A DNA stretch of 64,000 nt from positions 113,426,741 to 113,490,740 of the forward strand of contig OX104127.1 of assembly GCA_944470555.2 (NCBI GenBank). The letters are read 5' to 3'. Position numbers and translations under genes: made by a program. Within the stretch, counting starts at the first letter, position 1; each line of letters opens with the position of its first letter. Below, piece after piece: positions 21,900 through 32,616 of this stretch. The DNA is from Heterobilharzia americana. Taxonomy: Eukaryota; Platyhelminthes; Trematoda; Strigeidida; Schistosomatidae. The notes below the pieces were generated by a model. The model ran no database searches. It was not told where the DNA came from and saw only the letters and a program-made list of their open reading frames with translations.

Positions 21900-23854
21900 A
21901 AAGACGACTACATATTATCTAGACCTCATTTATGACCGAATTCTACTCATCATATTGCAATTTAGCTACCAAGCTTAGCAACTCACTATCACCACCACCA
22001 ACGTAAATTTGAACACCTTGTAGTAACCAACCCATGTGTAGTGAACTACTTTTAGGATTTTAAAAGCTGAATACTTAGACAGTACTAAATTAAGGGGTTA
22101 CCAGTTGTAAGAAGCTAGTGATTGGGGTTCAAATAGGAAGTGAATCTAGAAGATCTACAACATACTAATAATAATTCATTTATGTACTAATTTATTGAAT
22201 AAATATTTATTGTAAAAAACATATGCTCAGGTGCTTCCTTGTTAAAGTATCTTAGCACATGCAAGTTGCTCAGAGAAAAGTACCCATCTAAATGGGTCTT
22301 CTTCTAAATTCACTATGGGCAACATCAAAGACATAAATTAAAGAACTGTAGGAGTACCATTGTAATTCATCATGTTCTTCTCATGTATATTGTGATAAAT
22401 TGCCACTTTAGTCCGTAGTGCATAAGTGTTGCACCCTTGGTTATAACCACCCACTTTGAAGAGCGATAATACTTACAGCAGAATGAATAGGTGACTACCT
22501 TCATCATTATCCTTACACATGTGCAACTGTCATTCATTAGTTAGAAACGTGACAGAAAATCTTTCTGTCAGAAGTAATGTGATATTTGTTAATTATTGTA
22601 ATACGTCTAAATAAGTATTGTAAACAAGAATATTTTGAAAGACTAAGTCCAGATAAAACTATCTTTTTATCATATTTATGAATGACTTAGTAACTATTTG
22701 GCTTCTGAAGGTGATTTAATTGCTTCCTGATTTGCCTAGTTATCTCTAAGATCCACCATTTTGGATGTTCCTAAATCGATGTTATCATTACCGAACCTTA
22801 AGTTCACCATTTTAAGCTTTTACAAAGTAAGTAACTCTGATGTATCTGTAGACATTCAACAAGAAGTCCAGCAAATACGTCTCATTGAAAAGTGTATCTG
22901 AGAACTCAACGAAGACTAACCAGTATTGAGGAGCAGGTTGTGGGATCATGGTTGCTCCCGTTGATGCAGGTACTTCATATAAAAGGCTGGTAGATACCAA
23001 ATAGGCAAAATATTAGTACTTATAACTGTCATATTGATCAAAATAACTTCGACTAACATAACGGAAGTAATTTTTTACTGGCTTACGAACTGTAGCCTGT
23101 TTATATATTAACAGTTAACCGACCTAATCTTCAGGGGTTCTAGTGACTAATTCCTGTCGTTTAATATCAAATGGAAAGCACTTTAATCAATGAAACCTCT
23201 CAGAACTAAGGCTTCAAAAACGTATACTAGAGTTTTTGAGTATCCTATCAATATGTCCTTGTCAACAGGCTCATCACACAGTGTATACAGTACACACGAT
23301 GTTTTTGAGGATGCTCGTTTTATGGGATGTACTATGGATGCTAACCATTTTCTGGAAATAATTACTGCAGTAAGCTTATGTTGGTGTTCTTACTTCACTA
23401 CAAAAATCACAAGGGTTCAATTTATTTCTTCCGTGGTGTTGATCGCAAAAACATTTTAGTGGAGAATTAGCTATGAGCATCATAACCTTCCATTTCTCCC
23501 AGGAAACAGAATGATATATTTATTTCAGGACTTTCTCGAAGAAAATCTATCCCAGAAACAAGATATATTAAAGGAAATATATGTACAATGATACCAATTA
23601 ATCATCTCATAGAGACTTACCATAGCTAACGGAATCGACGCAGTTGAATGAGCCAGCTCTCTTAATTTTGGTACCTAAACACACACCGCATATCAAAAGG
23701 TTACTTTTATGAAGTAAGTAGTACGTTTTGTAAAATAATTTACGCTATGGTGTTTCGTTTAAACAAAACCAGATTAGACCTGACTTTAAGGGAAAATATG
23801 GCGGGTATGATGGATCATTGCCATGATAGCTGGGTGATGACTAAGACTGAAATG
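21900..23854. other. intron (host gene), nothing recognised
   Basis: About 2 kb of AT-rich intron with no coding or repeat signal that I can support. Confidence 0.4.
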
Positions 23855-23965
23855 GAATTTCGGGCCACGCCATGGTTCGAACCAACAACCATAGGGTTTC
23901 CCATCCAAGCAATCTACCAAATGAGCTACTTCAGTCACCAAATGCAGTGAAATCAAAATCTGGCC
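23855..23965 (-). repeat. tRNA-derived SINE copy (family of 57.0 and 57.3 kb)
   Basis: The minus strand carries A-box-like TAGCTCATTTGGTAGA and B-box GGTTCGAACC, followed by a tail TTTCAGTC...TCATCACCCAGC. That tail is also found after the tRNA-like cores at 57.0 and 57.3 kb. A second fragment in plus orientation (TCTGGCCAACAGTCAGG, 23965-23981) resembles the family's 5' end. Cloverleaf pairing is too poor for a working tRNA. Confidence 0.55.
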
Positions 23966-24194
23966 AACAGTCAGGTCCCGTAATCACCTGATAAAGCCTC
24001 TTGTCTGCCAATTCATGGCAATTTCAGATGGTCAGACTGACACTAATATATAGCCAACAATTATTTCACGTTGTATTTTGAAAAATGGAAGACACTGGAC
24101 TAATAAAATGTCAATTAAAGGCTACAAATCTCACTGTCATCCTCACTACTGAATACAAAAGAAGCATATTGAAGTTAGTGCTGATGAATTTGTC

Positions 24195-24265
24195 TGGAAT
24201 GACAATGAAAGCTTCACGATTAAACTATCCAGCTCAGACAACACAAAACAAACAAGGTTAAAACG
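24195..24265 (+). repeat. single arm related to foldback 4855-5029
   Basis: Shares GACAATGAAAGCTTCACGAT and CCAGCTCAGACAACAC with the right arm at 4949-5029, at moderate divergence. No opposite arm was found next to it. Confidence 0.6.
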
Positions 24266-24439
24266 AGCGAAATATCGTAGCATGAAGTAAAATTATTCAT
24301 ATTTGTAGTACGTTTTAGGCTAGAATTCTAATAACAATATCCTCAGGGTGGTCATTGACATAGTAATAATAAATGAAAATGTGAGGGTAACTATGTTTCT
24401 TGTAGTGTAAACAATCGTCTCATCTAATTAGTAATGCAC

Positions 24440-25430
24440 TTATTGTATGCCACTGGCAAAATGCCTAACCAATAGCGCACATTTCGTCTTTGACTGGATA
24501 CTCATTTTTCCTGTGGTTTTGGTGCCAATGATACTTGGAGTCGCCGTTCAGACGCTTGGTCGACTACGTATATTTAATCCGTATTCTGAAAACTCAGGTG
24601 TTTCCGAGACAGTAAAGTCTAGTTGCACGATGGCACACCCTCTTGTGGACCTCGTTGATCAGCAGGTTTTAATCGTCTTTTCGTCCATTGCTAGGGTATC
24701 GAAGCGAAGTTGGTCATTTGGCGTGGGTAGTGGAGGAGTTAACTAGTTGCTTTAGACTTTTTCAGGTTTCTGACCCATAAGCTTTTGAGATTCCTTACGG
24801 TGGTTTGCTGTTTAATTGTTCATCTGCGAAGGGGTATTATGCATCTCATCTTGCATGGAGTGTACGATGAAGGCTGTAGGGTATATGTCTGCTATCTTCC
24901 CCGAGTGACATGCTGAGACTATTAGAGAAGAGTTGCCTGCGTGCATAATAATATCTCTGGTATGGATGTCATTTCCATGGTGAAATCCACCCTGGTGACT
25001 GTACCAGTGGTATCTATCGAAGGCTGGAAATTTTAAGGTATATATTACCCCTCTAAGCAGGAGGATAGGCCTCTGGAAACAGTTACCGACTGACTTCTGG
25101 ACTCAATCAGTTATCTGCTGCCACCAAGCATGTAGTAAGAGCATTAGCACCCGGATCCCACTGTTTAACTGTGGTAAGAAGAGGGCTAGAATTAGTTGAG
25201 TGATGACTGTGAGATATGGTTGGCCTTAGCGTGATAAATTAGGTTCGGTACGCACTACCGCCTCTGCCAAGGAAATACGGGTAGAAACTCGAGAATTTGG
25301 GATTTTTACCATTAGGAGTGCATGACCTGTTGTGTACACCGTTTTCATATACACGCACCTAAGTGGAAGCCAACCTATTGTCAGGTGACATTTAGCTAAC
25401 CTGGAAACAAGTATGGCATGCAAAACAGCA
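24440..25430. other. base-composition island, possible old repeat, unidentified
   Basis: This stretch looks clearly richer in G and C than its surroundings. It carries opposing open frames (plus 24447-24746, 99 codons; minus 25226-25423, 65 codons) with no recognised motif and no supported splice sites. A decayed dispersed repeat is the likeliest reading, from composition only. Confidence 0.3.
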
Positions 25431-26298
25431 GATGATAAGGTGACATTTCCTTATGCATGCAAATTACTACATAAATTATTGATAGCTCTTCAACGCCTTG
25501 TATAATTCAAAATTATACTAGCCTTTAACATTCTGCTACATACCTGTCTGCTCTTGTATTAAGCTTTTGAAAACTGAGACAGCCGATTTTCAGAAATGAT
25601 AGACTTCAGGCAATTTCGAAAAATTGTGAATATTATATATAATATTCTCAACAAGTGGAATCATTCATTCAATGGTGTTGAGTGTTTTTTTCCTTCAAAG
25701 CCATATATAAAGTTCAACCAGCAACCATAACGCATTTTACGAGTAATCTATGAAAACTTTAGACAAACCAACCAAAACTAGATCGTGGAAATAATTGACT
25801 GGTCACTAACATCTGTTGTGTATCTACGCTACCAACCTGCTGTTGTTATTATTTCTTTTACTTTATCCTACGTATGCAGGTTAGTTAAATAAGACAATGT
25901 CGTGAATGTAAACACTACAGTAGTTATGAAAAATGGCTTATCGCCATTTGTTACAAATATAAACTGATATTGGGCAAAGGTTAAACTAACTAAAACCAGT
26001 TCTTCACCTAGACAGGCATTCACTAGGTACATATACAAAAGCAACTTACTTTGTTTGGTAGAAGGGTATTCATAAAATGAGTTTGGGCGTACTTTTAATG
26101 AGTAGTCATCTGTGCACAGATAAAAAAAGAAAATATGCAGGCTGTCTTAGATTACTTAATACAACACAAACTTCTATCGAAATCCGGTTTTTATTGTAAT
26201 AGATGCCCCAAAAAAGCAGCATGAATTCTTGATCAAAAAATGATGGGTAGTAAGGAAAAAAATCAGCCCTTCCCGTAAGTATGTTCACTCATCTTTGC
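25431..26298. other. intron (host gene), nothing recognised
   Basis: AT-rich, with no supported feature. Confidence 0.4.
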
Positions 26299-26420
26299 GA
26301 CTATTTTTTCGAGTTAAGATTAATTCACAAGTGGAGTTGAAATCCTTTCACTGTGTTTCTCTTCTCTTCCTTCTAGGAAGTTTAGCTGAATGGTGTTTAC
26401 TCTCAGTTGTTTACTCAGTT
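26299..26420 (-). repeat. short relative of the Penelope-like element at 29.1-29.8 kb
   Basis: Two blocks of the element at 29094-29860 are joined here without the endonuclease between them. On the minus strand a short frame KHHSAKLPRRKRRETQ and its stop are followed directly by the terminal block (TTTCAACTCCAC, then TTAACTCGAAAAAATAGTC). It is either an internally deleted copy or a solo terminal repeat. Confidence 0.65.
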
Positions 26421-26707
26421 ACAATTTAGCAAGCTTGTCAATTTACATTGTTACCTTCTAAGTTATCTTGGCAAAAGTATGTTAGTGCCACGTGGATCAG
26501 TCCTAATTAAAACGCAGGAATTATAACTAATAAAATTTCTTCCAATCGATAGATCATAAAATTATATGAGATAGCGGTAAGCAGAACAAAGAAGGCATTC
26601 AATCAACTGAAACCACCGACCTCAATAACTCAAAACAACATATTAGTGAATTATACTCAGATATCATTATCATAGGTGTGAAACTTGAGCTGTATTGTAG
26701 GATTTAG

Positions 26708-26834
26708 TTCCAAATTAAATTTGTTTATTTGATTTATAACATGCAGTGATACAGTATTATTTACTGAAGCGTCATCAGTAAATAATACTCCATCACTGTG
26801 TGTTATAAATCAAATAAACAAATCTAATATGGAA
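26708..26834. mobile_element. foldback element, 60-nt arms and 7-nt loop
   Basis: 26708-26767 is the near-perfect reverse complement of 26775-26834 (TTTGTTTATTTGATTTATAA and complement; TTATTTACTGA and TCAGTAAATAA). One arm is also found at 4517-4562. No coding capacity. Confidence 0.88.
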
Positions 26835-27502
26835 TACTCAGGTATCCACTAGCGATGAGTGGTTTATCATCTCTTTCTGGTAACACTTTATTGATGAAGG
26901 AATGTTGCTTCCACACCACTCGACAATCATTTTGAGAACATTTAATAAAATTAAGGAATATTTGTTTGACAACCAAGATGCAAAATAAGAGCTAATTTAA
27001 GTTTTTTAAATTATACTACTAGTTAGTAGTTTAGTGATAATTATATCAGCATGTTGAAAATACCTTTGATAAAGTACTTGACAATAAACTATGCATCACT
27101 GTTTCTCAACACTTGCAGTTCCTAGGTTGCTGCATGCAATATTTATAAGACGACAATGGCTTATCTAATACTGGGACTTAAAAAAATATTATCAAGAATT
27201 ATAAGTGAATATTTAGGATTAATTTGAACCAAGTTCCCAAAATGGTTAATACCTTACATAATTCAAGTTGAGAAGCTACTTGATAAGTCGAAGGCCGTGG
27301 AGCTTTTTAATAATGTTGGTAGAATTGCATTCACATGTCAACAATAGCATGCCAATGCACAAAGTAGTTGATTTTTTTCCGATAGACACTAACAGAAAAT
27401 AAATCTAATTGTACAGCTTCTTGTTATTCGACTATATCATTGAACAGGAGATTCACAGTAAAAACATATGGGATCATACTATATCGTGGGAACATCAAGG
27501 CT

Positions 27503-28407
27503 GTGAACAATAAGATATAATGAACACGAAAAGCTTGATGACGTCAAAACTGCATTTTAAGAAGGGGTAAAGTTTTGATCTAAGCATTACTTCCATTTGC
27601 GTTCAGATAAACGTGCACGCGACTACTCTATTGAGTGAAGCTGTTCAATGAACAGTTTTGATGTAAGTGCTCACAATCAATTTCCAGTGAAAACTTCACA
27701 CATTTTTATCTTACCATATAGCATCAGCTGGTGAAAATAGTTTGAAAGTTGTTTGAAGTGTTATAATAACGCCTTGCAATGATTCTCTTAGCTGCTGAAT
27801 AACACAATCTTATTGGTTTTCTTAACAGCCTTTAATTATATCTTGACTTTAGCAGCTACTGATACATATGGAATGTACATCAGTCTGTTTAGCCATCCAA
27901 AAATTATTTCGGCTATTGATTATGATGAGTGGTGTTGAAAGTCTAGTTCACTTCCTCCATTTTACGTGGTTACCAAACGATATTCATTCTATCCCCCTCA
28001 TAACCCTTGCACGTAGTCTTTTATTCACTGCAATTCTTTATGATCCGCATCTCGGTAAACTACAAAGTACTCCAATAGCCTCCTGAGCAGACACTAAAAT
28101 GAGTTTGGTTAGTTAGCAAAGGTAACTTGTTTTTTGGAAGGCGTCATTATAACACTTCAAACAACTTTCAAACTATTTTCACCAGCTGATGCTATATGAT
28201 AAGATAAAAGTGTGTGAAGTTTTCATTGGAAATTGATTGCGAGCACTTACATCAAACTTTTTATTGAACAGTTTCACCAAACAGAGTGGTCACATGCTAG
28301 TTTATATGAACGCAAATAGAAGTAGTGCCTAGATAAAAGCTTGAGTCCTCGTTAAAATGCATCCTCAGAGTGTCTTCCAAAAATAGAGATGCCACTTATT
28401 GTTCTCT
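27503..28407. mobile_element. large foldback element, about 275-nt arms
   Basis: Left arm 27503-27778 and right arm 28135-28407 are diverged reverse complements. They share, for example, GCATCAGCTGGTGAAAATAG, TTTGAAAGTTGTTTGAAGTG and GATGTAAGTGCTC, with a single-copy middle of about 356 bp. Similarity fades outwards near GAACAATAAG. The middle holds a 72-codon frame (27868-28086) with no recognisable motif. It is a non-autonomous element or an old inverted duplication. No transposase is seen in the window. Confidence 0.85.
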
Positions 28408-29093
28408 GTCCTAACTAAGCATTAGGGTTACATAAAATAAAGTCTTAAAATTCATTATACTGCCTAAAATGTCTGAAATTCGAATTCAACGCCTCGAGAA
28501 TTTGTGATAGGCTAGCTTAGTCGTAGCCTAAAAACTGAATTAATCAATTTCAGTAATCGAGAGGTAGCAGAATCACTGAAACTCGTCGTTACTCGTTAGC
28601 AGATCTGCAGCTTTCAGTTTCCAACAGATCATATGCACCAAGGATATACTGTAAAAGATGAATTGTCGCATAAGTTTGAATCCCAAATACAACCTCACAA
28701 CTTTTCACTTGGTTAAGTGATGGAATGCTTTTATACTTTTTAAAGAATTTCTTGCCTAGACTTGAATGTAAAATCACCCATTGATATAATAAAGGAATCT
28801 TGTTAGCCATGAGGTCCTGATGAAAGGAATGGTGAATTTCTGAAAAATAAATCTGTGATCTGTACTTCTTGTATCATACATTATCTGAAGTGTGTCATTG
28901 AAATGTTTGCTAAGATCACAATTACTTTCCTGTCCGTATCAATGGAATCGATGACGCTCTGATGCTCTCCCATTAGCTCCTCTGCAAAGTATTCTGCCGG
29001 CTGAATAGTAATCGATAGTCAACTTCATGTTTTAACATTTATCTGTCAGATATGGAGCTTGTTGGAGCATTATAATGATGGTAAAACCTTTGA
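28408..29093. other. intron (host gene), nothing recognised
   Basis: AT-rich spacer between the large foldback and the Penelope-like relic. Confidence 0.4.
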
Positions 29094-29860
29094 GACTATT
29101 TTTTCGAGTTAAGATTAATATAAAATTGGAGTTGAAACCATTTTGACAAAACAATAAGAAGACTTAAATTGTCTGAACCGTGTAATGTATTTGCGCAACA
29201 TATTTCGAACTATCTGATCACACACGTACTTGTCATAGGTATTTATATAAAAACTCATGAAGATAATGGGTGAGAAAATAAAAAGAGGTCAGGTAGGAAG
29301 GCTGACTTAGAGACCGAATAGCAATGAAAATCAATAGAGCGAAAAAATAATAGTACATCGAACTTGGTTTTCAATAGTTGAATTTACCAAGGAAGATTTA
29401 ATGTAACAACAAATTGTTTATGAACACACAAAGGTGGTTTCAACATCCTAACAGCTAAGGCTTCAACAAATTTCAGGATCCCTCCCCAACATATTTTGTA
29501 AATAGGTGTAAAGAAAGTAGCCACATCAATCCTGTGACCTGTCTCAACGATATATTTGGCGATCGAAGAACTTGGACGTCTGCTACCAACATTTATGGGT
29601 CCAGGTGATTTAATTTGCTTCTGAAGCCACTTTGAAATATGTTCCGAGGCCCTTACTTACATGGATCCATTAGTCCTCCCTATGTACGTGTCACCACACG
29701 TACATTTCATTGTGTTTCTCTTCTCTTTCTTTTAAGAAGTTTAGCCGAATGGTGTTTACCCTCAGTTGTTGAATTTTTCATGAAATTATTTGGTTTGCGT
29801 AACCTTTTGAGTTCTAATGAAGTGCAGCTTTTCACGCTAATTTTTATTTCGTGATGAATG
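29094..29860 (-). mobile_element. Penelope-like element 2, 3' part with GIY-YIG endonuclease
   Basis: Truncated element in minus orientation. From its 5' side it holds a basic segment (KHHSAKLLKRKRRETQ, about 29715-29765), the endonuclease (29384-29707) and about 240 bp of 3' UTR. It ends in a block (TTTCAACTCCA...CGAAAAAATAGTC, 29094-29143) that recurs at 26299-26342. It differs in sequence from the Penelope-like element at 166-4389, so two families are present. No RT portion was found next to it. Confidence 0.72.
29384..29707 (-). pseudogene. GIY-YIG endonuclease domain of Penelope-like element 2
   Basis: The minus-strand translation reads KCTCGDTYIGRTNGSM, then a TAA stop, then VRASEHISKWLQKQ. 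It continues with SSSIAKYIVETGHRID, ILKFVEALAVRMLKPPLCVH and ends KQFVVTLNLPW before a stop. The order C.C, YIG.T, R..EH, a SSIAKY..ETGH-type block, a Glu in FVEA, and a KQ..V.LNLPW end is the usual layout of PLE endonucleases. The single in-frame stop about 16 residues in makes this copy inactive. The rest is open for about 90 codons, which points to a fairly young copy. Confidence 0.75.
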
Positions 29861-30745
29861 ATATCTCACTTTTTTGTCTTGTGATCAGTATTGACCTTAT
29901 ATTGATAGAAATTTGAGTTTTTTTTACAGTATACTCCGTATCTTTCATTGATATATTCTATGAATGAGAGTGCAAGAAGTTTACTCTGAATGAAGGGAAC
30001 GCATATTTTATACTCTACGCAGCTTTCTTCCCCACGTTATTTGAGGTGTTTTCCTGTGTCTAATAAACCACTCATTACAATCTGCGTGCCTAATTAGTTA
30101 GTTGTTATGGGTTCACTGTGGACTATTTTTTGTAAAGATTTCGATAAATGCTGATTGGAGCGCAAATCTTAACAAATTTTGAAGATGTGTGGTGTTACCG
30201 TCCAGACAAAGTTGTTTTGAGGACATATTTAATTTAGAAAGGGGTAAGTGTCGTTACTGTGGCACATAATGTTACAAGAAGCTATGAAACGTAAAAATTC
30301 AAATATGTATTTTTGCATAAGAAAGTGAAAGTTATTAAATTTTTGAGATATTGCATCTGATTGTGAACAGATCTCCCCTAATTAGGATCAGATGACCTAT
30401 GCTCGGGGAAATGGAATCCTCACTGTGATCAAGCAAATAAGTAGGCGGATTATTCGATGACACAACGTTAAAATTCCGTTGCAGAATGTCTATGCAATGA
30501 AGAAATGTTGTTTAAGTTAGAGCATAAACTAACTAAAGATAAAGGAAAGTGAAGATAATTTTAAACGCTAGAGAATTGAACTATGATAAGTCCAATAGTT
30601 GCAACAAACGTTATCAAATGTTAGATGCACGTAGAATCCAAACCTAATCAAAATGTGAATCGCTCGTGACTTCTTTGTCATACTTTCATGAAGCAATACT
30701 GATTTGGGTAAATGTTGACGTGGTATTAACTAAGTTTTCACTCAC

Positions 30746-30811
30746 CTTCTGTGTCGGTTACTGTATCACTCAGGTTAATATTACTGTAAGCTTTTCTGTC
30801 AGACTGTTCAG
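30746..30811 (-). CDS. host gene, internal exon (66 nt)
   Basis: The acceptor is CATTTTTCAG before CTGAACAGTC (30811) and the donor is CAGAAG followed by GTGAGT (30746). Two leading bases complete the codon begun by the final G of exon 32518-32616, giving Ala. It then reads EQSDRKAYSNINLSDTVTDT and E, leaving one base for exon 17623-17684. Polar and acidic, with no domain. Support is two strong splice sites and matching phases on both sides. Confidence 0.72.
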
Positions 30812-32517
30812 CTGAAAAATGTAAAAATTGGTAGAGGAGAAAACTACAGTAACATTAGAAGTATAAATCTTAGGTTTTTGGGAGAAAAGTCCACAGTTTG
30901 GGCTTTCAGTAGGCTACGACTTTTAAAATGTGACCGTAAGCGAAATATCTGTCCATCTTTTGTGGATTAAACACTTTCATTTAACTCTCATGGTTGTCCT
31001 CTGGAAACAGTCATCTTGTTAGTCTAAAGGCTATTGCCAGTAGCGAATTTTGTTTTCCTTAGTAGTTTTACATCACAAATTAATCTATGAATTCCTATGA
31101 GATAGTAAGATTGGATGATCAAATGGTATGTTGACCTCAATTGCCGGCATAACTATTATGTATGTTATGGTCATTGCTTTTCATTTTATGATATCAGTAT
31201 CTCCCAAATAAAATTGAAATGTTTCTCTAGACAGAATAGCCATAAATGATACAAAATGAGACAGAATAAGTTGACTTCACAAGTTATTTGGTCCAGGAAC
31301 GCTACAGACATTCAGAAAATGGTCGAGCATTTAACAGTTTGTCTCAGTTTTCTATGCCTAAGTAATCCGTGTACAAATATGCAATCTTAACATCGTTGCT
31401 AAAGGTGCGGTTTATTCAGTTTTTATGTTGAATGGCACAAAAGGCCTCGAATGATGAGAGCAGTATTTCCTTCTGGTCGTAGAAAGCTAGCATTCAGCAA
31501 AACAAAGATCAAGATACCTTATTTCGGAACCTGTACTGCATATCTCGCTTTAGAAACATTTCGCAAGCCTAATCTCATATGACATATCCAATGTGAATTC
31601 GGAAGACGATGTGCAGCACTATTCCGATGATACCTTAAACTAAGTCATCGGACTTTGTTTTCCATTGTAGGAAACAAAGTGCCAGGAGGAAGCATGAAAC
31701 CTAGGTCCAGGGCTCCATGTCAGTTGTCTCCAGCCAACTAGCACCCGTCGAAGTGCATCACGGTGCTGAACTTCCAAGCCTGATGGTCACATTGCAAGTG
31801 TGATCAATAAAATTCGGACTTCACTCGGGATTATACAATATGAGATTGCCTGATTTTCAATGACCAGTCAATGTACATATTAAAATCTTTGAAGTCAGTA
31901 GGACTGCATATATTGTTGGTGGATATTAGGCTTAGAAATTTCTGAAATTATACTCTGCATGATAATTTACAAATGTTTTATGATTGCATAGTGGATGAAA
32001 ATAAATTTCTAGACAGTGCGGTCGGAGTTTAATTGTCACTGTTTTATTTCAGAGGGTTTTGTCTTTTACTTTCTGGTGTTAGTTATGTAAACCACAGAAA
32101 ACTTCTGATGTGGTATAGTGTGCGAAAAGTGAGCCCATTGAATAGACATACGCCATCCAAGCAGAATCAAACCAATATCTTTCATCAGTATGTTAGTCTG
32201 TGAAGTAGGTCAGTGAGCTAAAACTCCCCCTTTCCCCCTTGCCCGGGTGAATAAAATACACCCCAGCCACCTAGTCCAGATTACAACTCGAAGGCGTGTG
32301 TTAACTAAAAGGTCTTCACTGATTCTTTTCATTTGACGGAGAATTTGAATAAATGAACTCCTGTAAAATTTGCCCAATGGTAGTGTGATTTAGTATGTCG
32401 TCCTTCCTACATTATGATAAAAAATCATATTATCTGCAGATGGATTTTGAAATAACTGTTAAAATAGCTAAATGTCCTTCCTAGAAAAGTCACCTGTTAG
32501 TATATAGCGTCACTTAC
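30812..32517. other. intron (host gene), with a hammerhead-like relic
   Basis: 1.7-kb intron. Apart from the relic at 31670-31760 nothing is recognised. Confidence 0.5.
31670..31760 (+). repeat. hammerhead-like relic, 3' half plus inverted partner (third family)
   Basis: The plus strand has AGTGCCAGGAGGAAGC, then GAAACCTAGGTCCAGGGCTC. This keeps the GAAA box, a palindromic short stem III (ACCTAGGT) and a TC cleavage position. The CTGATGAG half is missing upstream. A further stretch to about 31760 (CTAGCACCCGTCGAAG) resembles the inverted core, as in the foldback copies. Confidence 0.4.
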
Positions 32518-32616
32518 CAAGGTTGTCATATGCCTTCCTTGCACTAGGTGGTAAGCCGAAGTCAAACAATTTCCCACTACCATTTTCATTCACAGTCAGT
32601 GGACCCGTTCGGTATT
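32518..32616 (-). CDS. host gene, internal exon (99 nt)
   Basis: The acceptor is CATCTTTTTAG before AATACCGAACG (32616) and the donor is CAACCTTG followed by GTAAGT (32518). It reads YRTGPLTVNENGSGKLFDFG, then LPPSARKAYDNL, the most ordered-looking part of the protein. With the last A of exon 48379-48578 the first codon becomes AAA (Lys). It leaves one G for exon 30746-30811. I do not recognise the family. Confidence 0.75.

Noticed and set aside
27868..28086. 72-codon frame between the arms of the large foldback
   Set aside because: Considered as a transposase remnant, but no catalytic motif is seen and the length is not exceptional.
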